Shown: positions 44,273 through 53,975, numbered from the stretch's first letter. The stretch: DNA of 64,000 nt from Bradyrhizobium sp. (GCF_030646015.1 NZ_JAUSLT010000174.1:1-64000), one strand, 5' to 3'. Notes: generated by a model not told the origin, from the sequence alone. Numbers and translations: made by a program.

Positions 44273-45052
44273 ATGACCGACAATAGCGTGATACGTGAAA
44301 AGCGCGGGGCTGCGTTCTGGATCACCATCAATCGGCCGGACAAGCGCAACGCCCTCAACGGCGAGGTGATCGCCGGTATCGCCAGGGGCTATCGCGACGC
44401 GCATGACGACAAGGACGTGCGAGTCATCGTGCTGACCGGGGCGGGCGACAAGGCGTTCTGCGCCGGCGCCGACCTGCAGAACTCGGGCGCCGCCTTCGCG
44501 ATGGATTTCGCCAGGCCCAACGTCGATTACGCGGATCTCCTGCGGTTGTCGCAGAACGCCACCAAGCCGGCGATCGCGCGGGTCGGCGGCGTCTGCATGG
44601 CCGGCGGCATGGGACTGTTGTGCATGACCGACATGGCGGTGGCGGCCGACCACGTGATTTTCGGATTGCCCGAGGTGAAGGTCGGCGTGTTCCCGATGCA
44701 GGTGATGGCGCTGTTGCAGTCGATCGCACCGCGGCGCCTGATCAACGAGTGGGCGCTGACCGGCGAACCCTTCGACGCCCGCACGGCGCAGGCCGCCGGG
44801 CTGCTGAACTACGTGGTGCCTGCAACCGAACTCGACGCCAAGGTCGACTGGCTGATCGGCCGCATCGCCGACAAGTCGCCGACCGCGATCCGGCGCGGCA
44901 AGTACGCCATGCGCGCGATCGCCTCGATGTCGTTCGACGAAAGCATCGCCTACACCGAAAGCCAGATCGCCTTGCTGGCGATGACCGAGGACGCCAAGGA
45001 AGGTCTCAAGGCTTTTGGCGAGAAGCGCAAGCCGTCCTGGCCGGGGAAGTGA
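44273..45052 (+). CDS. Enoyl-CoA hydratase/isomerase (crotonase) family
   Basis: 259 residues. The oxyanion-hole motif F-C-A-G-A-D-L and G-G-V-C-M-A-G-G-M-G-L are present. The second catalytic Glu is kept in L-P-E-V-K-V-G, but the first is replaced by Gly (G-G-M-G-L rather than G-G-C-E-L). With one glutamate the enzyme may isomerise or hydrolyse, not hydrate. Same strand as the molybdopterin enzyme, 71 bp downstream. Confidence 0.9.
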   Translation: MTDNSVIREKRGAAFWITINRPDKRNALNGEVIAGIARGYRDAHDDKDVRVIVLTGAGDKAFCAGADLQNSGAAFAMDFARPNVDYADLLRLSQNATKPAIARVGGVCMAGGMGLLCMTDMAVAADHVIFGLPEVKVGVFPMQVMALLQSIAPRRLINEWALTGEPFDARTAQAAGLLNYVVPATELDAKVDWLIGRIADKSPTAIRRGKYAMRAIASMSFDESIAYTESQIALLAMTEDAKEGLKAFGEKRKPSWPGK

Positions 45053-45075
45053 TCGATGTTTCGTGTTGGTACTTC

Positions 45076-45212
45076 CGTAGCCCGGATGGAGCCAACGGAT
45101 CGCGCGAAGGCGCGGGCCGACAGCGCAATCCGGGAACGAAGGTGAGGCCGGCCCCGGATTGCGCCATCGTGCGGCGCTGTGCGCCGGCACGTTGGGCTCC
45201 ATCCGGGCTACG
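45076..45212. repeat. 137-bp palindromic intergenic repeat
   Basis: CGTAGCCCGGATGGAGCC at the left is answered by GGCTCCATCCGGGCTACG at the right, both perfect. Inside, CGCAATCCGGG pairs with CCCCGGATTGCG. The whole can fold as a cruciform or a long RNA hairpin. This type is a familiar interspersed repeat in Bradyrhizobium, by memory. Confidence 0.85.
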
Positions 45213-45241
45213 GCTTTAGGTCCAAGCAGCAAACACAACTT

Positions 45242-45640
45242 CGCGATCTCGCGGTTGGATACACCCGAGGTTTGCCAGTAATCTCCTTGCCCTCCAATCA
45301 GAGGGCGCGGGGAGGCCGGGCGCCCGATGCGCCCGATAGCCGCGTGTGCAATGTTATTGGGTAGAAGCGCACACGCGTTAGTCAGGTCACACCGGAATCA
45401 CCCGGCACTCCCCGCGCAATGGTTTACGGCTTATACGTGATCTCCCCGGCGATCGGCTTTCTTGCCACCGTCGCCTGCGGGACTGACCGCAGGCTTGACA
45501 CCAGCACCGAGGTGTCAGGACAACACGACTTCGCCATCCGTTTCAGGCACCCTCGTCAGGAGCGCCTTCCGCGTCCATCGCATCCCCGCCCCGCGCTGGT
45601 GACGTTGCGCAACGCCCCTCTGAATGGGACGGGATGGCCA
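45242..45640. other. Structured intergenic element with several hairpins
   Basis: No protein-like frame is convincing although one long plus-strand ORF runs through. Three clear hairpins occur: CGCGTGTGC/GCACACGCG (45341-45377), GCCTGCGG/CCGCAGGC (45473-45494) and GACACC/GGTGTC (45497-45516). The text resembles a repeat that I recall as frequent in Bradyrhizobium; this is unverified. It may be an RNA gene, a repeat or both. Confidence 0.4.
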
Positions 45641-45675
45641 ATCAATAATGCTGTTTCTACCTCGCCGTCAAATAA

Positions 45676-45696
45676 AATTTCTGAAAATCGGAAATT
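45676..45696. promoter_or_regulatory. AT-rich inverted repeat upstream of a Bug receptor gene
   Basis: AATTTC, nine bases, GAAATT, in an AT-rich island of about 60 bp ahead of the receptor gene at 45855. Possible operator or promoter region. Confidence 0.3.
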
Positions 45697-45854
45697 AATT
45701 TCGCGGCACCGACCGATGTCGGTTCTCTCGTGCCGGGAAGTGAACCGTCGGGCCAATGCCGTTTACGGGGAGGGCCTGGAAGTACCCGGGACAGCCTTCC
45801 AATTGCCGGGCCAGTCTGGTGTAGTAGCCAAAATCATCTGCTGGAGGGGGAAAT

Positions 45855-46823
45855 ATGGATCGCCGAAATTTCATGGCGGGATGCGCCGGGCTGGCGCTGT
45901 CAGCCAAGGCGGGCGCCGCGTTCGCCCAGTCCGGGCCGCTGACCAAGATCGTCTTTCCCTTCGCGGCCGGCGGCGGCGGCGACGCGCTGTGCCGGATCCT
46001 CGGGCAGCAACTCGGCCCGCTGCTCGATCGCACAATCATTATCGAGAACCGCACCGGCGGCGACGGGCTGATCGGGATCAAGGCGGTCAGGGGCGCCAAC
46101 CCCGACGGCACTACCATTCTGATTACCACCGGTCCGACCATGTATCTGTTGCCGATGGTGGAGACGGTGCCGAGCTTCAGCGCCGCGAAGGATTTCATGC
46201 CGGTGTCGCAGCTCGCACGCTTCGAATTCGGCCTGGTCGCAAGCCCGACGATCGGGGCGAAGGATTTCAAGCAGCTGGTGGCCTGGCTCAAGGCCAATCC
46301 GGACAAGGCGACTTATGGCGTGCCGAGCAACGGCACCATCCCGCATTTCACGGGACTGAAGCTGGAAGAAGCGCTCGGCATGAAAATGACCAGGGTGCCC
46401 TATCGCGGCAGCGCGCCGATCATCAACGACCTGATCGGCGGCCATCTGCCGTTCGGCGTTACCACCATTGCGGACGCGATCCCGCAGCATCGCGCGGGCG
46501 GCGTCAGGATTCTCACCGTGAGCAGCGCGGCGCGCTCGCCATTCCTGCCTGACGTGCCGACCCTGAAGGAGAATGGTGTCGAACTGGTGGCCGATGCCTG
46601 GTACGGGATGTGGCTGCCGGCCGGCAGTCCGCCCGCTTTTGCCAGGCAACTGAGTGAGGCGGTGGCAAAGGCGCTGGCCCAGCCGGAGGTGCGCGAGAAG
46701 CTGCTGGCGATCGGCCTGATCCCGGTCGGGAGCACGCCTGAAGGTCTTACCCAGGAGCTCGCCGCCAACACCGCGTTCTGGCAACCGATCGTCCAGGCCT
46801 CGGGCTACAAGATCACCAATTAA
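45855..46823 (+). CDS. Bug/TctC-family periplasmic receptor, Tat-like signal
   Basis: 322 residues. N-terminus M-D-R-R-N-F-M-A-G with a hydrophobic run and an A-F-A-Q cleavage site; the paired Arg fits Tat export, unusual among Bug proteins. Mature part: T-K-I-V-F-P-F-A-A-G-G-G-G-D, E-N-R-T-G-G-D-G, V-P-Y-R-G-S. ATG 45855 follows GGAGGGGG. No TctA or TctB gene adjoins it; the sulfatase-like gene downstream is convergent. Confidence 0.9.
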   Translation: MDRRNFMAGCAGLALSAKAGAAFAQSGPLTKIVFPFAAGGGGDALCRILGQQLGPLLDRTIIIENRTGGDGLIGIKAVRGANPDGTTILITTGPTMYLLPMVETVPSFSAAKDFMPVSQLARFEFGLVASPTIGAKDFKQLVAWLKANPDKATYGVPSNGTIPHFTGLKLEEALGMKMTRVPYRGSAPIINDLIGGHLPFGVTTIADAIPQHRAGGVRILTVSSAARSPFLPDVPTLKENGVELVADAWYGMWLPAGSPPAFARQLSEAVAKALAQPEVREKLLAIGLIPVGSTPEGLTQELAANTAFWQPIVQASGYKITN

Positions 46824-46829
46824 GCGGCT

Positions 46830-48461
46830 TCAGGCCGGCGGGATGCCGATCTTCTTCCGGATCGCGGACAGCTCGGCCTCGTCCCAGATCCCGATCAGGA
46901 CGCCGTTCCGGACCTGGAGCTGCTTCTCCGCATAGGAGGCGATCTTCTCCGTGCTGGTGGTGATGTGCCCCTTGGGGTGCAGCGCCCAGTCGAACAGGGC
47001 CGACTGCAGCCGAGCCATGACATCGGCGCAGGAGGAGTCTTCGCCGCGGTCGGTCAATTCCTGCGGGTCCTCAAGCAGGTCATAGAGCATCGGCCGGAAG
47101 CCGGAGGCGTGGATGTATTTCCAGCGGCCGTCATACACCATGAATAGCCGGCACTGCTCGATCGGCTGGTTGAGCTTCAGCCGGACGTCCTGCATGCAGT
47201 AATCGTATTCGGAGAATACGACCTTGCGCCAATTCGTGGGACGCTCGCCGCGCAGCCACGGCATCAGCGAACGGCCTTCCAGAATGTGATCCGGCGGCTT
47301 GCCGCCAAAGTACTCGATGAAGGTCGGCGCCAGATCGATCGCCTCCACCAGTGCGTCGCAGACCGTGCCTCGCGTGGCGTCGGCGGTCGCAGACGGATCG
47401 ATGACGATCAGCGGGATTTTCGCGGAGGCATCATGGAACAGGTCCTTCTCGCCCATCCAGTGATCGCCGAGATAATCGCCGTGGTCGGAGGTGAACACGA
47501 TCATGGTGGACTCGAGCAGGCCGCGTGCCTCGAGAAAGCCCATCAGCACGCCCATCTGGTCGTCGATCTGCTTGATCAGCCCCATATAGGTCGGAATGAC
47601 TTTCTCCCGCGCCTCGTCGCGCGACATGTTGCGGGAGTAGCGCATGTCCATGTAGGCGGCGAATACCGGATGCGCCGATTGCTTCTCCTGCTCGGAGCGA
47701 ACCGCCGGCAGCACGTCGCCGGGGCCATACATGCTGGCGTAGGGCTCCGGTGCGATGTAGGGCCAGTGCGGCTTGATATAGGACAGATGCATGCACCAGG
47801 GCCGGCCGTCGGCTTCGGCCTCGGTGATGAAATCCATCGCGCGCCGGGTCATGTAGGGCGTCTCGGAATCCTCTTCCGCGACGCGGGCGGCCTTGTCGGC
47901 ATGCACCAGCAGCCAGCCATTCTGCAGGCTGCCGTCTTCGTCGGCGCCTGAATTGGCCCAATGCTCCCAGGGATTGGTCGCCTCATAGCCGCGCTCCCGC
48001 AGGTAGGCGTCGTATTTCGGGCGGGGCCGGCCGGTCGGGTGCAGGCCGTCGTCGCGCTCATAGGGCTCGAAGCCGCATTCGGCCACGTGAACGCCGATGA
48101 TGGAGTCAGGCGCGATCCCGAGCATCTTCAGGCCTTCGAGATCGGGCGTCATGTGGGTCTTGCCGACCAGCACGTTGCGCACCCCGATTTTCTTGAGGTG
48201 ATCGCCAAGCGTCGGCTCGCCGACGCGCAGCGGCCAGCCGTTCCAGTGCGAGCCATGCGAGCGCATGTAGCGGCCGGTATAGAACGACATCCGCGAGGGG
48301 CCGCAGATCGGCGACTGCACATAGGCGTTGGAGAACCGCACGCCGCGACTGGCCATGGCGTCGATATTCGGCGTCTTCAGCGTCGGGTGTCCGGTGCAAC
48401 CCAGATAATCATAGCGAAGCTGGTCGCACATGATCCAGAGGACGTTTTTTGCGGGTGACAT
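46830..48461 (-). CDS. Sulfatase-superfamily hydrolase (phosphonate monoester hydrolase-like)
   Basis: 543 residues. The formylglycine site is C53-G-P-S-R, with metal ligands in C-D13-Q-L-R and F-T-S-D-H-G-D-Y-L-G-D-H. The C-x-P-S-R motif and length fit the branch that includes phosphonate monoester hydrolases and choline-type sulfatases. No signal peptide. Its ATG lies four bases after the stop of the glycosyltransferase gene, and the ribosome site is inside that gene's end, so the two are cotranslated. It may trim or modify the glycan made by its partner; this is inference. Confidence 0.88.
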   Translation of the reverse strand: MSPAKNVLWIMCDQLRYDYLGCTGHPTLKTPNIDAMASRGVRFSNAYVQSPICGPSRMSFYTGRYMRSHGSHWNGWPLRVGEPTLGDHLKKIGVRNVLVGKTHMTPDLEGLKMLGIAPDSIIGVHVAECGFEPYERDDGLHPTGRPRPKYDAYLRERGYEATNPWEHWANSGADEDGSLQNGWLLVHADKAARVAEEDSETPYMTRRAMDFITEAEADGRPWCMHLSYIKPHWPYIAPEPYASMYGPGDVLPAVRSEQEKQSAHPVFAAYMDMRYSRNMSRDEAREKVIPTYMGLIKQIDDQMGVLMGFLEARGLLESTMIVFTSDHGDYLGDHWMGEKDLFHDASAKIPLIVIDPSATADATRGTVCDALVEAIDLAPTFIEYFGGKPPDHILEGRSLMPWLRGERPTNWRKVVFSEYDYCMQDVRLKLNQPIEQCRLFMVYDGRWKYIHASGFRPMLYDLLEDPQELTDRGEDSSCADVMARLQSALFDWALHPKGHITTSTEKIASYAEKQLQVRNGVLIGIWDEAELSAIRKKIGIPPA

Positions 48462-48465
48462 GGTT

Positions 48466-50832
48466 TCAGGCTTCGGGTTGGAGACTGGAATCGGTGTATT
48501 CAAATTCGATGGAAAACAACGGCAATCCGAGACGGCGGCCGGGCTGGTCATTGACGGATGGTTCGAACAATTCCCGCACGATCACGACGACGTCGGTTTC
48601 GCATGGCGGCGCCGACGGGGGCTTGATGCTGAACGTCAGGTTTCCGCCGTCGATCGCAATATCGCTCGATGATAGCATTCGGCCTCCCGCGACCACAATC
48701 ATATCCGATGCGACAAGTCCGGGACGCAGGTTTCGCGTCTCCAGCGTCAACGCCCCCTGGCGCGCAACAAGCGCGAGGCGCAGCAGGAAAACCGGCTGGG
48801 TCCAGCGAAAATGCGCTTCGCCCAGACGTTCCATGGAGTACAGGCCGACAACGGCCTGCCGGCCGGTTACGGCAATCGGCCACTTTCGTTTCCCTATCTG
48901 GGTTTGCAAGGATCGCAGCGGATTGTTCGCCATCCAGATCATCTGCCCAGTTCGAACGACCCGACTATGGGCTTTGAGGAATCGCCGCCACAGCGTTGCT
49001 TCCGACACCGGCAGGTGCATCACCAGGAATTCGTCCGCAGCCGTCCTTGCCGCGAGCATTCTCGCCCGGTCCCGCAAACTGATCAATGCTGCCGGCCAGA
49101 AGGGGATGGCTTGCGTCAGAAAATCCCATGCCTTGCCGGGCCGGTGCATCGCCGTCACCACCAGGGCTCCGACCATGCAACGCGCATGCCGCGCCGCCAG
49201 AATCATATTGGGGCCCTGACCTGGCGGAGGTCCAAAATACTTCTCGAAGAAGGCGGGATCGTTGGCGATCCGTGCATTCATCTCGCCCTGTACGTAGTCT
49301 GCGGTATCGTTGTGATGTTGCGATATCTCCCTGGAATCGTCATGCATGACCACGGAGGTCGGCAGCGCCGAGATGGCATAACCGCACTGGTGCATGCGAG
49401 CTGACAGCAGCGGTGGGGCGAACTGGCCGTATTCCGGCTCGAAGGGCCCGACATTCTCGAAGACGTCGCTTCGGATTGCAAACGCCGTGCGATGAAGGCG
49501 GGGCCATGTCGAACTCGCGGACCAGCCGGCCTGGACCTCCGCGAACCATCGCTTCATGAGTGCCGCGACGCGATGGCCATCGATGTTCTCGATGCGGAAA
49601 TTGCATGCCTCGCCGTCCGGGTTTGCCGCAATCCACGCGGCGAGTGTGGACAGATTGTCACGCTCGGGCACGCCATGCCCCTCAACGAACAGCAGCCATG
49701 GAGTGTCGGCCTGCTGCGCGCCTTCATTCCAGTAATCGGCCTCGCGCCCATCAGCCGGGACGCGTAGAATGGCATCCTGACTTCGCAGGACACGTCGCAG
49801 GCTGTCTTCGTCAAGCGCCGTGCCTGCCCCTGCCACCACGATGACGCGGTACGAATGGCTGGCGAGGTCCTGTTGTTCGGTCCAGAGCCGGACCCGCGCG
49901 CCGACATCACCGCGCACGTCAAAAACGGGATAAATGACGGTCAGCAGGGGCGGCGGTTTCGACTGGGCCGCAAGGTCGGCGTCTGCCGGGGTAGCCCCCG
50001 TTGCCGTGGTCTGATCCACCAGCGGAGCATCGCCGAGCAGCCAGGTGCCGGTGCTTGCCAGCAGCTTGCGCTTGTTTTCGATTCCAACGGTCCAGTTCGC
50101 ATGGAAAACGAACGGCATCAGCTCGCCTTCGATTCGGCACGGACTGGCGCCGGCATTCAGCAAGTTCCGGTATCCAAGCCCGTTTGGAAACAGCAATTCG
50201 GGCAACGGGTAAATGTCGCGTAACCACGTTTTGTCGCCTTCAATGAGATGCTGCGCGGCGACCTGATCGTCGTCGACATCACCGCTGCCAATCTGGGCGG
50301 AATGGAATTCGAGCAAGGCATCGAGGAAGGCAATCGCCCGTTTCGATTGCTTGAATGAAGCAAATCCCCAGCAGAGTGCGGGGGGGAATCGCGGGAATCC
50401 CTCGGTCTGGATGGCGATGGGATAGGCCTGCGCCACCTGAATGAGATAGGGAAGCGGATTCCTGATCCAGGAAACGTCGAGATCGGCATAGACCACATGC
50501 GGATAGACCTCGATCAATTGCCGGATGAAGAGTATTTTCTTCCACGAGATCTCGGTAAATGAACCCGATCCGAAGCTGGAATATGCCGTCATCTCCACGG
50601 CGTTCTCGGAGAACTTAGCGTTGCAAACGACGTGGATGTCGGCGGAATATAATCGCGTGACGCTCTTCACCGACCGCTGCGCATTGAGAGGGCAGCCGAC
50701 ATAGATCTGACGGGCCTCGACGCCGGCCTGCAGACATCCCTTGATGGCGTTGGAGAGGAAGGCCTCCATACCGCGGGTGCAGAACAGGGCGACGACAGGT
50801 GCAAAACCCGCATGGTTAGCAGTGCCCGTCAT
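48466..50832 (-). CDS. Two-domain glycosyltransferase with C-terminal beta-rich part
   Basis: 788 residues from ATG 50832 (an in-frame start at 50883 lacks a ribosome site). N-terminal domain (about 10-250) resembles nucleotide-diphospho-sugar transferases, with Y-A-D-L-D-V-S-W (DxD near 117-119). The second domain (about 300-580) is GT2/GT-A-like with I-V-V-A-G-A-G-T-A-L and a late M-H-D-D. The last 100 residues look beta-rich. A bifunctional transferase for a surface glycan is likely. Divergent from the exporter genes; upstream of the sulfatase-like gene in one unit. Confidence 0.8.
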   Translation of the reverse strand: MTGTANHAGFAPVVALFCTRGMEAFLSNAIKGCLQAGVEARQIYVGCPLNAQRSVKSVTRLYSADIHVVCNAKFSENAVEMTAYSSFGSGSFTEISWKKILFIRQLIEVYPHVVYADLDVSWIRNPLPYLIQVAQAYPIAIQTEGFPRFPPALCWGFASFKQSKRAIAFLDALLEFHSAQIGSGDVDDDQVAAQHLIEGDKTWLRDIYPLPELLFPNGLGYRNLLNAGASPCRIEGELMPFVFHANWTVGIENKRKLLASTGTWLLGDAPLVDQTTATGATPADADLAAQSKPPPLLTVIYPVFDVRGDVGARVRLWTEQQDLASHSYRVIVVAGAGTALDEDSLRRVLRSQDAILRVPADGREADYWNEGAQQADTPWLLFVEGHGVPERDNLSTLAAWIAANPDGEACNFRIENIDGHRVAALMKRWFAEVQAGWSASSTWPRLHRTAFAIRSDVFENVGPFEPEYGQFAPPLLSARMHQCGYAISALPTSVVMHDDSREISQHHNDTADYVQGEMNARIANDPAFFEKYFGPPPGQGPNMILAARHARCMVGALVVTAMHRPGKAWDFLTQAIPFWPAALISLRDRARMLAARTAADEFLVMHLPVSEATLWRRFLKAHSRVVRTGQMIWMANNPLRSLQTQIGKRKWPIAVTGRQAVVGLYSMERLGEAHFRWTQPVFLLRLALVARQGALTLETRNLRPGLVASDMIVVAGGRMLSSSDIAIDGGNLTFSIKPPSAPPCETDVVVIVRELFEPSVNDQPGRRLGLPLFSIEFEYTDSSLQPEA

Positions 50833-51126
50833 GTCGTCTTTTCCCAACCCGCCAGCGGCCGCTGGTCGCGATTTTCCAAACATACGAATCGCAAGTCCGG
50901 CCTGGCCTTGGCGATCGTATGCCGCATTCAGACCGATGTTCGTACCATCTGCAACCCGGATATGCGACGGTCGAAAGCACAGCAGCGAAGGGGCTTCCGG
51001 GAAGTTGCCCAGGGAAGTCGGAGCTGTGCCGTCCGGATAATACGGCTTGGCTTCCGTTGTCGACCGGGTTATCCAGCAGCGACTATTTGTGATGGGGTCG
51101 CCTTTTGCTTTTGGGAAACCGGAGTG

Positions 51127-51936
51127 GTGCTCGAAAAACGAAAGTCAACCAGTCAGTTCGACCTCGCGATCGCTGACTTCGCTGCCGCTGTCAGGTTGCG
51201 TCCGCTGTGGATCAGGCTTGGCTGGAACGATATCCTCTCTCGATATCGACGCTCGACGCTGGGGCCATTCTGGTCGACGGCGAATATGGCGATTACGGTT
51301 CTCGCGCTGGGAGCGGTGTATTCGCAGATATTCAACATGCCGATCCGGCAATTGCTGCCCTACATTGGCGCCGGCCTGATCGTTTGGGGCTTCATCAGCT
51401 CGATCATGCTTGATGCCGGCGCGCTGTTTTCGGGCTCGGAAAGCTACATCAAGCAGATAAGACTACCCTATTCGCTTCACGCCTGCCGCTTCGTGTTCGG
51501 TAAAGTGATTTTGTTGGCTCATGATCTGCCGATTTACATCGTCCTGGTCGCGTATTTCGGGGCCTGGCCCGGCGCCGTCGCGCTCTACGCGATTCCGGGC
51601 TTCTTGCTGCTGGTGGTCAACGCGGTGCTCATCAGCCTCGCCCTCGGAATGGCTTCCGCCAGATTTCGCGATATCCCCCGCATCATCACCAGCCTTGTTC
51701 AGATCGTGTTCCTGATCACGCCTATTATCTGGACTCCGGACCTGCTCGGACCCCGGGCGTATCTCGCCTATGCCAATCCCTTGTTTCATTTGATAGAGAT
51801 CGTACGGGCGCCCTTGCTCGGCTCGCTGCCATCGGCGCAAACGGTAATGGCGACGCTGGCGATAACCGCGGTAAATCTCGTTGCAACGACGTTCTTCTTC
51901 ATCCGTTTTCGCGGCAGGATTGCTTACTGGATATGA
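51127..51936 (+). CDS. ABC-2 type polysaccharide export permease (Wzm/KpsM-like)
   Basis: 269 residues, six membrane helices. The N-terminal L-W-I-R-L-G-W-N-D-I-L-S-R-Y-R-R-S-T-L-G-P-F-W motif is the hallmark of polysaccharide ABC-2 permeases. GTG 51127 is chosen because the family begins about 30 residues before this motif and GGAG precedes it; the open frame extends back to 50812. Its stop overlaps the ATPase start. It moves an undecaprenyl-linked or lipid-linked glycan across the inner membrane. Confidence 0.9.
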   Translation: MLEKRKSTSQFDLAIADFAAAVRLRPLWIRLGWNDILSRYRRSTLGPFWSTANMAITVLALGAVYSQIFNMPIRQLLPYIGAGLIVWGFISSIMLDAGALFSGSESYIKQIRLPYSLHACRFVFGKVILLAHDLPIYIVLVAYFGAWPGAVALYAIPGFLLLVVNAVLISLALGMASARFRDIPRIITSLVQIVFLITPIIWTPDLLGPRAYLAYANPLFHLIEIVRAPLLGSLPSAQTVMATLAITAVNLVATTFFFIRFRGRIAYWI

Positions 51937-52709
51937 CCTCGATGATTTCAGACGGAGGGAGCGAGACGATTGTCCGGTTGGATAACGTGTCGGTGTCGTT
52001 TCCGGTCTACCAGGGTGGGTCGCGTTCCCTCAAGAAGCGCGTTCTGTTCCATGGGTCGGCTGGAAAAATCGGGCGGGATGCGAACCAGAAGATCGTTATC
52101 GAGGCCCTGTGCGACGTGTCGTTTTCGCTTCCGGCCGGAAATCGCGTGGCGTTGATCGGGCCCAACGGCGCGGGAAAGACCACGCTGTTGCGGACCATCG
52201 CTGGAATCTACGAGCCGATCGAGGGTAGTGTCGTCACGCGCGGGCGTATTTCACCGATGTTCGATATCAGTCTTGGAATCGATCCGGACCTCAGCGGTTA
52301 CGAGAACATCCGCCTGCGCGCGCTGCTGCTCGGTTTTCCCCCGGGCGAAATCGAAACGCACCTGCCCGATATCGTCGAATTCACCGAACTCGGCGACTAT
52401 CTCGACATGCCGGTACGGACCTACTCGACGGGTATGATATTGCGGCTCAGTTTTGCCGTCGCGACCTGCTTCAAGCCGGAAATACTGCTGATGGACGAAT
52501 GGATTTTGGCCGGCGATGCGCACTTCATGGGCAAGGCGGAGGCGCGGGTTCGAAATTTCATCGAACGCGCGAGCGTGATGGTGCTGGCCTCGCATGATCT
52601 CAAGCTGTGCAGCCGCTGGTGCACGATGGCCATCTGGATGGAGCAGGGCCGAGTCAGGGAAGTGGGCCCCGTCGATCAGGTCATCAAGCAATACACCAGG
52701 TCCGTCTAA
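51933..52709 (+). CDS. Polysaccharide exporter ATP-binding protein (Wzt/KpsT-like)
   Basis: 258 residues. Walker A G-P-N-G-A-G-K-T-T, signature Y-S-T-G-M-I-L-R (degenerate, as usual in Wzt), Walker B I-L-L-M-D-E-W and switch His in A-S-H-D. No C-terminal carbohydrate-binding extension, so it is of the short KpsT-like type that does not select O-antigen caps. Overlaps the permease stop by ATGA. Confidence 0.9.
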   Translation: MTSMISDGGSETIVRLDNVSVSFPVYQGGSRSLKKRVLFHGSAGKIGRDANQKIVIEALCDVSFSLPAGNRVALIGPNGAGKTTLLRTIAGIYEPIEGSVVTRGRISPMFDISLGIDPDLSGYENIRLRALLLGFPPGEIETHLPDIVEFTELGDYLDMPVRTYSTGMILRLSFAVATCFKPEILLMDEWILAGDAHFMGKAEARVRNFIERASVMVLASHDLKLCSRWCTMAIWMEQGRVREVGPVDQVIKQYTRSV

Positions 52710-52720
52710 ACCAGCGCTGA

Positions 52721-53719
52721 TCAGCGTCTTATCAGACCGAGTCGGTAGCCCCAGTGAAAAATGAACTGGCGCAACAGATAGGGCGCCAGGGCGTTGGATA
52801 TTTCGAGCTGGCTCGGCACGTATCCCAGGTTCCTCAAGCGAAGGCTCTGCATCTCCTTTCGCCCGAGTTCGTAGTTCTTGGTGGTTTTCTGTGCGTCATG
52901 CACGCGAAAGCAGGCGAGAAACCTGCGCAGCCGCGCGAATTTGAATCCGGCCGCGTGGGCCCGCAGCATGAAGTCCCAGTCCAGCGCATACTGAAATTTG
53001 GTATCCATTGGCCCGACCGCATCCCACACCCGGCGTCGCCAGAACATGGTTTCCTGGGGCACGTAGCCGGCATAGCGAAGCGCTTCGCTGCTATGCGCCG
53101 GCAAAATGGCGCGACCGATTTCGGAGCCGGCATAATCGACGAAAATGCGATGCCCGTAGACGATGTCGATTTCCGGTCTCGCCTTGAAGAAATTGGCGAT
53201 GCAGGCCAGCGCGCCGGGCAGCAGGATGTCATCACTATTGAGATAGGCCATGATCTCGCAATCGAGGCCCGCAAAGCCTTGGTTGATCGCGTCGGCCTGC
53301 CCGTCGTCCGGCGCACTGCGCCAGCTGATCTTGTCGCCGTAGCGCTCTAAGATATCGATACTTCCGTCCGAGGAGCCACCATCCTGGACATGGTAGTGCA
53401 ACGCCGGGTAATTCTGGCTGAGGACACTGTCGATGGTTGCGCCCAGGAACGGCGCGTGATTGAGGCTTGGCGTCACGATCGCGATGGCCGGAACGCGCTT
53501 CGGCAAGCTCGGCGCCTCGGGCAGCGAATGCAGATCAAGCGGGCGAGGCGAATGCTGTTCGAAGGTCCACATCGGCGGCCGCAGCCAGAAGCGGCGCAGA
53601 TGCGCGCGAGATCTGGCGTAGGCCTCCTGAAGCTGGCTCTGACTCTTGTCCAGGCCATCCAGCCGAGACTCGATTGCGTTCAGGCGCGCCAGCAACTCAC
53701 GCTTAAATTCGTCGTCCAT
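52721..53719 (-). CDS. GT2-family glycosyltransferase with N-terminal coiled coil
   Basis: 332 residues. Residues 1-45 form a charged coiled coil. The GT2 domain (about 77-290) has I-V-T-P-S-L-N-H-A, Q-D-G-G-S-S-D-G-S and the DxD-type L-N-S-D-D near 160. It transfers a sugar from a nucleotide donor in the cytoplasm. Convergent with the Wzt-like gene, so it belongs to the same glycan locus although it is transcribed separately. Confidence 0.9.
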   Translation of the reverse strand: MDDEFKRELLARLNAIESRLDGLDKSQSQLQEAYARSRAHLRRFWLRPPMWTFEQHSPRPLDLHSLPEAPSLPKRVPAIAIVTPSLNHAPFLGATIDSVLSQNYPALHYHVQDGGSSDGSIDILERYGDKISWRSAPDDGQADAINQGFAGLDCEIMAYLNSDDILLPGALACIANFFKARPEIDIVYGHRIFVDYAGSEIGRAILPAHSSEALRYAGYVPQETMFWRRRVWDAVGPMDTKFQYALDWDFMLRAHAAGFKFARLRRFLACFRVHDAQKTTKNYELGRKEMQSLRLRNLGYVPSQLEISNALAPYLLRQFIFHWGYRLGLIRR

Positions 53720-53975
53720 TTAGTCACTATCTGGGAAAACTCAGAAAGGGGGATGATAAGTTGATTTTAACGTCCAATCCACGGCCGACGAGGCCGGAAA
53801 TGGTTTTTCGACACCGGCTATCGAGCCTCTGTCGGCTGGCTGACAAAGCATTTCGGGGCTCCGGTTCGAGCAAACTGTCGGCGTCATGCCTGCCAAAACG
53901 GCAGTGTACTTGCTAAGCCGACTTTCGCAATGGTTCTTCACCAAGGCGTGAGCCCGCGACAGGGCTGAGATCGAG

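Noticed and set aside
45419..46552. 377-codon plus-strand frame across the intergenic element and Bug gene
   Set aside because: The first part covers non-coding hairpins and the second is a shadow frame of the receptor at 45855.
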